Shown here: piece after piece, positions 58,486 through 64,000 of the stretch | How the letters are laid out: the number at the start of each line of letters is the position of its first letter | Position numbering within the stretch: position 1 is the stretch's first letter | Program-made: the position numbers and the translations under genes | The notes under the pieces: model-generated | What the model was told of the DNA's origin: nothing | The model's database searches: none | What the model saw: the letters and a program-made list of their open reading frames with translations, nothing else | Source of the DNA: Limnanthes douglasii subsp. nivea | Lineage: Eukaryota; Streptophyta; Magnoliopsida; Brassicales; Limnanthaceae | DNA: 64,000 nucleotides | Assembly (NCBI GenBank): GCA_036936605.1 | Contig: JAUPFV010000005.1 | Span: 61,772,742-61,836,741 of the forward strand | Reading direction: 5' to 3'

Positions 58486-61400
58486 ATGAGGTATATCTTA
58501 TCTCACACTGTTATGTATTGCCATCTCAGATCTGCTTGGTTTTTTTACAATTTTGTAACCAAGATTTAATCTTTCATCATCTTTCTAACAACTTTCTTCT
58601 TCATTCTTTTATATCTTTTCTTTATCGGGTAATTTACTAACATTAGCTCGTTTCATATTTGCTTTGGAAATTGCAGCTCAAAGGAGAAACCCACTCTCGG
58701 GTAAGTTCAATTAGGACTATTTTTTTTTTGCTGGATTCTTATTCTCTATGGATTATGATGTGTTGATTAGGTGGTAGTCTGGATTCTGGAGTCTTTCTGG
58801 AGTCTTTGTTTTGTATTTGTGCATTAATCTTTATCCATAGAAAGCTTGATGTTTTTTTTGATGTTGATGGACATTTGGTCATGTTCTTTAGAAAATGGTT
58901 GGAATATTTAGTAGATATTGCTAAAGAACTATGATGCCAGATGTTATGTTCGATCAAAGTTAAATTTATCTTTATCCTAGAAAAGATAAGCATGTTTGTC
59001 CACATATTTACTTCAATATAGACTTCCATCACTCGCCTTCTATATCTATGGATATTTTGTTTGTTATTTCTCAAGTTTGTTACATGTATATTTATCTAAC
59101 ATGCAGTGGTACGCGGATTAAGACCCGCAAGAGGAATATTGCAGCCCCTCTAGATCCTGCAGCATTTGCTGATGCAGTGATTCAGATTTATTTGGATAAT
59201 GCTGGTGATCTGGTAATACCCTAATTCTTGGATTTGCACATCCCAAACTCCGTGTAGGATACTCAGCAACTAACTCATTGAGCTAAACATCTGTGTGCAG
59301 GATCTTGTTGCCAAGAACATTGAGTCTGCAGACCTTAACTTCTCAAGATATGGCGACACATTTTTCGAGGTACATCATAAAACTGTTAACATAATCTGTT
59401 AGCTTTCGGCTGCATCACAATAATTTTGTAAATATTACATTCTAAATTAGCTTTTGTGTTTTGTTACCACTCATGTGCTGTTTTTCCTCTTCTGCAGGTT
59501 GTATTTACCGGAGGTCGTACCCAACCTGGTACAACAAAACCTGATGAGGGAGAGCAGCATCCTTACTCTATTATAGACTGCGAGCCCAAGCGAGATCTCA
59601 TTTTACCATCTGTAATGTATATACAGAAAATTTTGCGCAGGAAACCGTTTCTTATTAAAAATCTCGAAAATGTCATGCGAAGATTCTTGCAGTCGTTGGA
59701 GCTCTTTGAAGAGAACGAGAGGAAAAAGCTGGCAGTTTTTACAGCACTTGCTTTTTCTCAGAAACTATCGGGTCTTCCACCAGAGACCGTCTTTCAACCA
59801 CTTATTAAGGATAATCTTGTGGCTAAGGGGATCGTACTTACATTCATTACAGACTTCTTTAAGGAGTATCTGGTGGATAATAGCCTTGATGACTTAATTG
59901 CTATCCTCAAGCGAGGGAAAGTGGAGGACAATATCTTGGATTTCTTTCCTACTGCGAAACGCTCTGCTGAAGGTTTCTCTGAGCATTTCAAGTGAGTTTT
60001 TTCTGGTTTTAGTTCTTTTTGTTACGCAGACTCCTATAAACAACATGATTTATTCAAATAGAATCGGACATCGTTTGTTGATACAACTTTACATTATCTC
60101 ATCACCGATTAAATGCCAACTAAACCATTTAATATGTTTATTTTTGGTTTGGTCAGAATTTCATTTTCTTTTCTGATCGATCAAAGGGATTATTAGTTTG
60201 TTATAAACTATGTTTTGACGTTGCAAAAGAATCATGGTAGTGTTATTTACATCATTGTCAATAATCTTGAAACTTGACATGACTCTCTTTTCAGTTTTTA
60301 TGTGAATATATATACAGACCAAAACTCGAAAGGGTAAGAATAAAACCTACCATGGACAAGTTATTTTAGGATACAGAATTTTACCTTAAAGTATCTTCAT
60401 GGTATCATTCCTGATCATTTTTGTTCCAGTTTGTGTATATATAGACGTATTTATAAGTTTAGTTTTATTGATGATGAGGTTTAAAAAATGCTCCAATTGA
60501 TCTAAAGACTTAGAATGTTTAACAGGAATGGTATGTATATCAGTGACACACTTATTTGCTAACTATACCAAATGATAGGTCTAACCAAATTTTTCCTTTT
60601 CTAAATGTTCAAACGGATTATGTGTTTGTTCAGTGAATGCAAATGTTGCCGAACTTGTCGCATAACATACGCATGCACGTTATAGGTAACAGTTGATGTT
60701 TTTATTATGTCTAGAACTGTAGCTTTTGATTGTAAAAGACCTATAAGACAGGAACAATAGTTTAGCATGTAGTATCGTTTTGGGTGGTAAGATCAGTTTT
60801 TACAAGACTGCTAATATCTACATGTTAAAATTGTTTTTCTGTCGCTTACTAGTGGTTGTTGGTTGTAATTATAATCATTATATGAGTGACATTCGTATAG
60901 AATGTATGTAGAACTTACTACTTGTTTTTCAATAAATTTGTTGCATTTTTTGGAAGGTCCGGAAGATCTGTTTGACCCATAACATTAAAGTGTAATTATG
61001 TGGAGTTGTATAAATTTCCGAGAGGATCATAACTCATAATTAAGTGGCCATAAAATGATATAAATCATAATTTAGACACGGTATTCATATTCCCAGCCCG
61101 AAGCCGTTGGAAAAGAAGTGATTGTCCATAAACTAGGTACATTAACAAGGATGTCATCCCGTATCTCAAGAAAGAGGCAACCTTCCCAGGTGGGAACTGC
61201 TCCTTCTATTGAGCTCCCATTTTTTAGTTCCTCCTAGTCGTAGATATTGCAATGGCTGAGTAGTGAACATCCATGTGACAGCCATAGTCTTCTTTTTATT
61301 TGAGCCTTGTCCTTAGAAAACCTCTTGGTCCAATGTATTTCTCGCCTTGACTTCCTGATTTGAAACTTTCCTACTGGCTGGTTGTAACAAGGGAGTTATA

Positions 61401-62959
61401 AAAGAAATTATTCCGGATAACGCTTATCTATGACGCAGTGAACGCTAATTTGCATTCTGCATACCAAACACCGGAATTCATTAAATGTTTTATCCTGTTC
61501 TTAATAGAAGTCTCTAGCTAAAAGATAAGGAGACCCTACTAAATAAGGTAAACTGCTGTCAGAAAATAGATCTAAGACTTAATCATATAATTATGTATAG
61601 ATAAAATATACATGGAGGAAGGAGATCATCCTTAGTTACTGAGGTATCTTCCTTCAGTAAATATATCTTGAGCAATAACTTACAAATCTGTATTTGATTT
61701 TTTTAGTTTTGGAAATTTGTTTCTATATATGCTATCTTCAGTTTCATGTGTAACATGCCTTTTTTTTTTGTTAATTTCAGAAACGAAGGATTGATACCAC
61801 TAGTTGAATACTATGAAAAGAAATTATTTGAGGAGAAGTTGAAGGAAATGAAATCTGTGCTCACAACACAAATAGCTGATGACACTGATGTGTCTGAAGT
61901 TATTGAATCTGTCAAGCAACTGATTAAAGATGCTAAACTACCTGATATCGAGGTTGTGCGGGTAATTTGGGATGTATTAATGGATGCTATTCAGTGGTCT
62001 GGAAAGAACCAGCAGCAGAATTCCAATTCTGTTCTGCGACAGGTTAGTGTTTTGAAGTCGTATGAGATCTTGTTGTCTGTGTGGATTTGAATTCTCATGA
62101 CTAAGTTTGCATCAGCCGAATACCAAATGCTTGAGACACAGTGTGTAGTTTCATTTGCATGTTCTGTGGTAAAAGATAGGCTTGCAACCTTGAAAACTCA
62201 ATTGCATCAGTGAATGCTTCAGAGCAAGAAAGAGCGGACCTTTGTATTTCCTTTCTGAGTGATTTTGTGTTGATTGTATTGGAAATCAACTGATTTTTCT
62301 GATGTCTGTTATAACATATTGGCAGCAATTTCTCTGCATAATTTTTCTGATTGCCTAGTACTTACCAAGAGTTGGTCTTGTTGGGTACTCCAGCTGAAGT
62401 TTTAGCTGTTCATAAATAGTCTAAAGCAAGTTGCCCAATCAAAGATAGTCAATGCATGTCATTTTTGATGACAAAAGTGGTTAAATGTAAAATAAATTGA
62501 CCAAGTTTTATTATCATTCCATTCAAGAGTCGTTTGAAATGGATAAAAAGAAAATAAAGTAGAGCTATGTGGCTGCATTGCGAAGGGCTTAGGAAGAAGC
62601 TCTGGAGTTTGGAATTACTTGTGTGATATATTGGCTATCATCTATCAAAATTCTTGAGTTACCGAACCATTATTATTTTGTAGGTGAAAACATGGGCACA
62701 GCTGTTAGAGACGTTTTGCAGTAGTGGGAGACTCGAGCTAGAACTGATGTACAAAGTCCAAATGCAATGCTACGAGGATGCCAAGCTGATGAAGCTGTTT
62801 CCTGAGGTTATAAGGTCTCTGTACGATCTGGATGTCCTTGCAGAAGATACCATTCTTCACTGGTACCGCAAAGGAACCAACCCTAAGGGCAGGCAAGCAC
62901 TAGTTAAATCCTTAGAGCAGTTTGTGAATTGGCTGGAGGAAGCAGAAGAAGAGGACTAA
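58486..62959 (+). CDS. eIF5-mimic / bZIP and W2 domain-containing protein, 411 aa
   Basis: Seven coding exons: 58486-58490, 58677-58700, 59107-59212, 59301-59369, 59498-59991, 61781-62042, 62684-62959. All introns are GT-AG and join in one frame of 411 codons plus TAA, the length usual for the plant homologue. Exon 1 codes only ATG plus two bases; exon 2 has 24 bases. The protein starts MSSKEKPTLGGTRIKTRKRN, has a long helical-repeat middle (FLIKNLENVMRRFLQSLELF, GLPPETVFQPLIKDN) and a C-terminal W2 (eIF5C) domain at about 245-411 with aromatic/acidic boxes EDTILHWYRKG (374) and FVNWLEEAEEED at the end. Family knowledge: animal homologues (5MP/BZW) bind eIF2 and eIF3 in the cytosol and tune start-codon choice; the plant role is inferred. 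No damage is seen, so this is a working gene. Confidence 0.97.
59992..61780 (+). other. Large intron 5 of the W2-domain gene (1789 bp)
   Basis: By far the longest intron of the gene; starts GTGAGT, ends TTAATTTCAG. I see no transposon with clear ends inside. Confidence 0.9.
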
Positions 62960-63429
62960 CCTCTCAACAAGAGCTCTGACCAGTAGATGCTATCCCTCAA
63001 AACTATTTTGTTGTTGTGTACTATTTTCTTATCTTTAGTTGTATTTTCTTGAGAATTCTCACTATTAGCTTGAAGAGGATGGTTCTCGTCGCTTTGAACG
63101 CGATTCCGGATCGAGCTCAGGTTTTCTACCCTTGAGCTTGTTAATTAGACTGTTTTACTATAGTTTCTTAAGCAGAATCAATCTAGTTTTAGTTTCTTCA
63201 TGATTTAGTTCGCGGCTTATGAAGTATGAGGTGGAGTTGAACCTTTAGTGTGTTCTTAAGGTGATTCTTTTATTCCGCGAATGATAACTGTCAAGTATAG
63301 AGGAATTCCATATCAGTGTTATATATATATATATATATTAATATCATGAAAAAAACTAATCTTTTTATCAAATTTCTTTTTAACAAAAAAACTTCCTTTC
63401 ATAATTGACTTTTTAACCAATTAATATTA
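62960..63429. other. 3' UTR of the W2-domain gene and spacer
   Basis: T-rich 3' UTR-like sequence to about 63300, then a (TA)n run at 63318-63339 and A/T-rich DNA. No single convincing polyadenylation signal. Confidence 0.5.
63318..63339. repeat. (TA)n microsatellite
   Basis: About 11 TA units. Confidence 0.9.
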
Positions 63430-64000
63430 TTTCCCTTCTTTAGAATATACATAAGACTTCAAAAACTCAGGTGATTCTCTAATCTTGCACAATATATGGA
63501 AAGCTAAAAACTTACTAAAGAATAAGGGTATAAATACTTCCATTAGTTCTATAATTAACCAAATCAACTCTAGCATTCATACACTTGACATGAAAAAAGT
63601 TTTAAACAGAGCTCATTGGGCTATTTGTCCTAAAACTGCTATTAGTCTAGGTTGTGTTAACCAGTTGAAAGCTGCTAATAGGCCTACTTATATCAAGTGG
63701 AGTCTACCTCCTTCTGGTAGACTAAAAATGAATACTGATGCTTCATGCCTAAGTAATGGTGAAGCTAGTGGTTCAGTCATAATTAGAGATAGTTATGGTA
63801 ATGTGATTAAAGGCCAAAGCTATCTATATGGCAAGTCTACTCCCTTATATGCTTAGATTCGTACTCTCCTGGATGGTTTACTTATATGCAAAGTTAATAA
63901 CTGGAATTTGGTAGATGTTGAATCTGATTCGTTAACTACCATTAATTGGATAAATAACAAAAATAGTAATGTATACTGGTGTATAAGACCAATTATTGAT
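63430..64000 (+). pseudogene. L1-type LINE 3' end with RNase H (continues past window)
   Basis: Open frame from about 63470: LHNIWKAKNLLKNKG, a linker with GCVNQLKAANRPTYIKWSLP, then an RNase H start RLKMNTDASCLSNGEASGSV, then GKSTPLYA and an in-frame TAG at 63853 where the catalytic-site neighbour AE(C/I) is expected. The frame goes on with RTLLDGLLICKVN and VDVESDSLTTINW. The linker GCVNQ and the RNase H match the L1 relic at 10130-12545, so both belong to one family. RT is not present, so it is 5' truncated to the RNase H end. Confidence 0.88.

Noticed and set aside
59456..59995. Start of the W2-domain protein at the ATG at 59456
   Set aside because: That ATG lies in intron 4. Upstream exons join in frame and restore the family's usual N-terminus and length.

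Overview
This is an AT-rich stretch of plant nuclear DNA, almost certainly from a eudicot; the species cannot be named from sequence alone. The evidence is the mixture of plant-type transposons (Tat-lineage Ty3/gypsy, Ty1/copia, L1 LINEs with an RNase H domain, hAT, Mutator-like, Stowaway), a PPR gene relic, and short GT-AG introns. Most of the window is decayed and nested mobile DNA. I find only two intact host genes.

Host genes. (1) A 69-residue single-pass membrane microprotein with one 78-bp intron (23092-23379, +), too fragmented to appear as one open frame. (2) A complete seven-coding-exon gene for an eIF5-mimic / basic leucine zipper and W2-domain protein (58486-62959, +), whose exons join in frame to 411 residues. 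A PPR relic lies at 37740-38165 (-).

Layout. 1-2365: 5' end (gag, PBS, 5' LTR) of a Tat-like Ty3/gypsy element on the minus strand. 4055-4720: a foldback (inverted-repeat) element. 4960-7480: L1 relic (+). 8550-9015: degenerate tandem repeat. 10130-12545: L1 relic with RNase H (-). 15688-17097: non-autonomous hAT element with an 8-bp target duplication. 17597-17844: Stowaway MITE. 18420-20836: Ty1/copia relic (-). 21060-22475: L1 relic (+). 23001-23586: microprotein gene. 25357-35815: a nearly complete ~10.5-kb Tat element (-) with both LTRs, gag, protease, RT, two RNase H domains, integrase split by another LTR-like insertion, and a large antisense ORF relic between integrase and the 3' LTR. 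37740-38165: PPR relic. 38380-38875: 45-bp minisatellite. 43951-47950: three LTRs alternating with two deleted internal regions of a chromovirus-like Ty3 element. About 49350-56782: a Mutator-like element with a transposase relic (+) and a captured Ulp1-type protease gene (-), the KI-MULE arrangement, carrying a nested solo LTR and arrays of short words. 56820-58050: L1 3' end close to the start of the translation-factor gene. 63430-64000: L1 RNase H end running off the window.

Most of the transposon genes have stops, frameshifts or lost catalytic residues, so the block is old. The best leads are the microprotein gene, the Ulp1-carrying Mutator element with its word arrays, the antisense ORF of the Tat element, the three-LTR array, and the presence of acquired RNase H domains in two unrelated retrotransposon classes in the same window.
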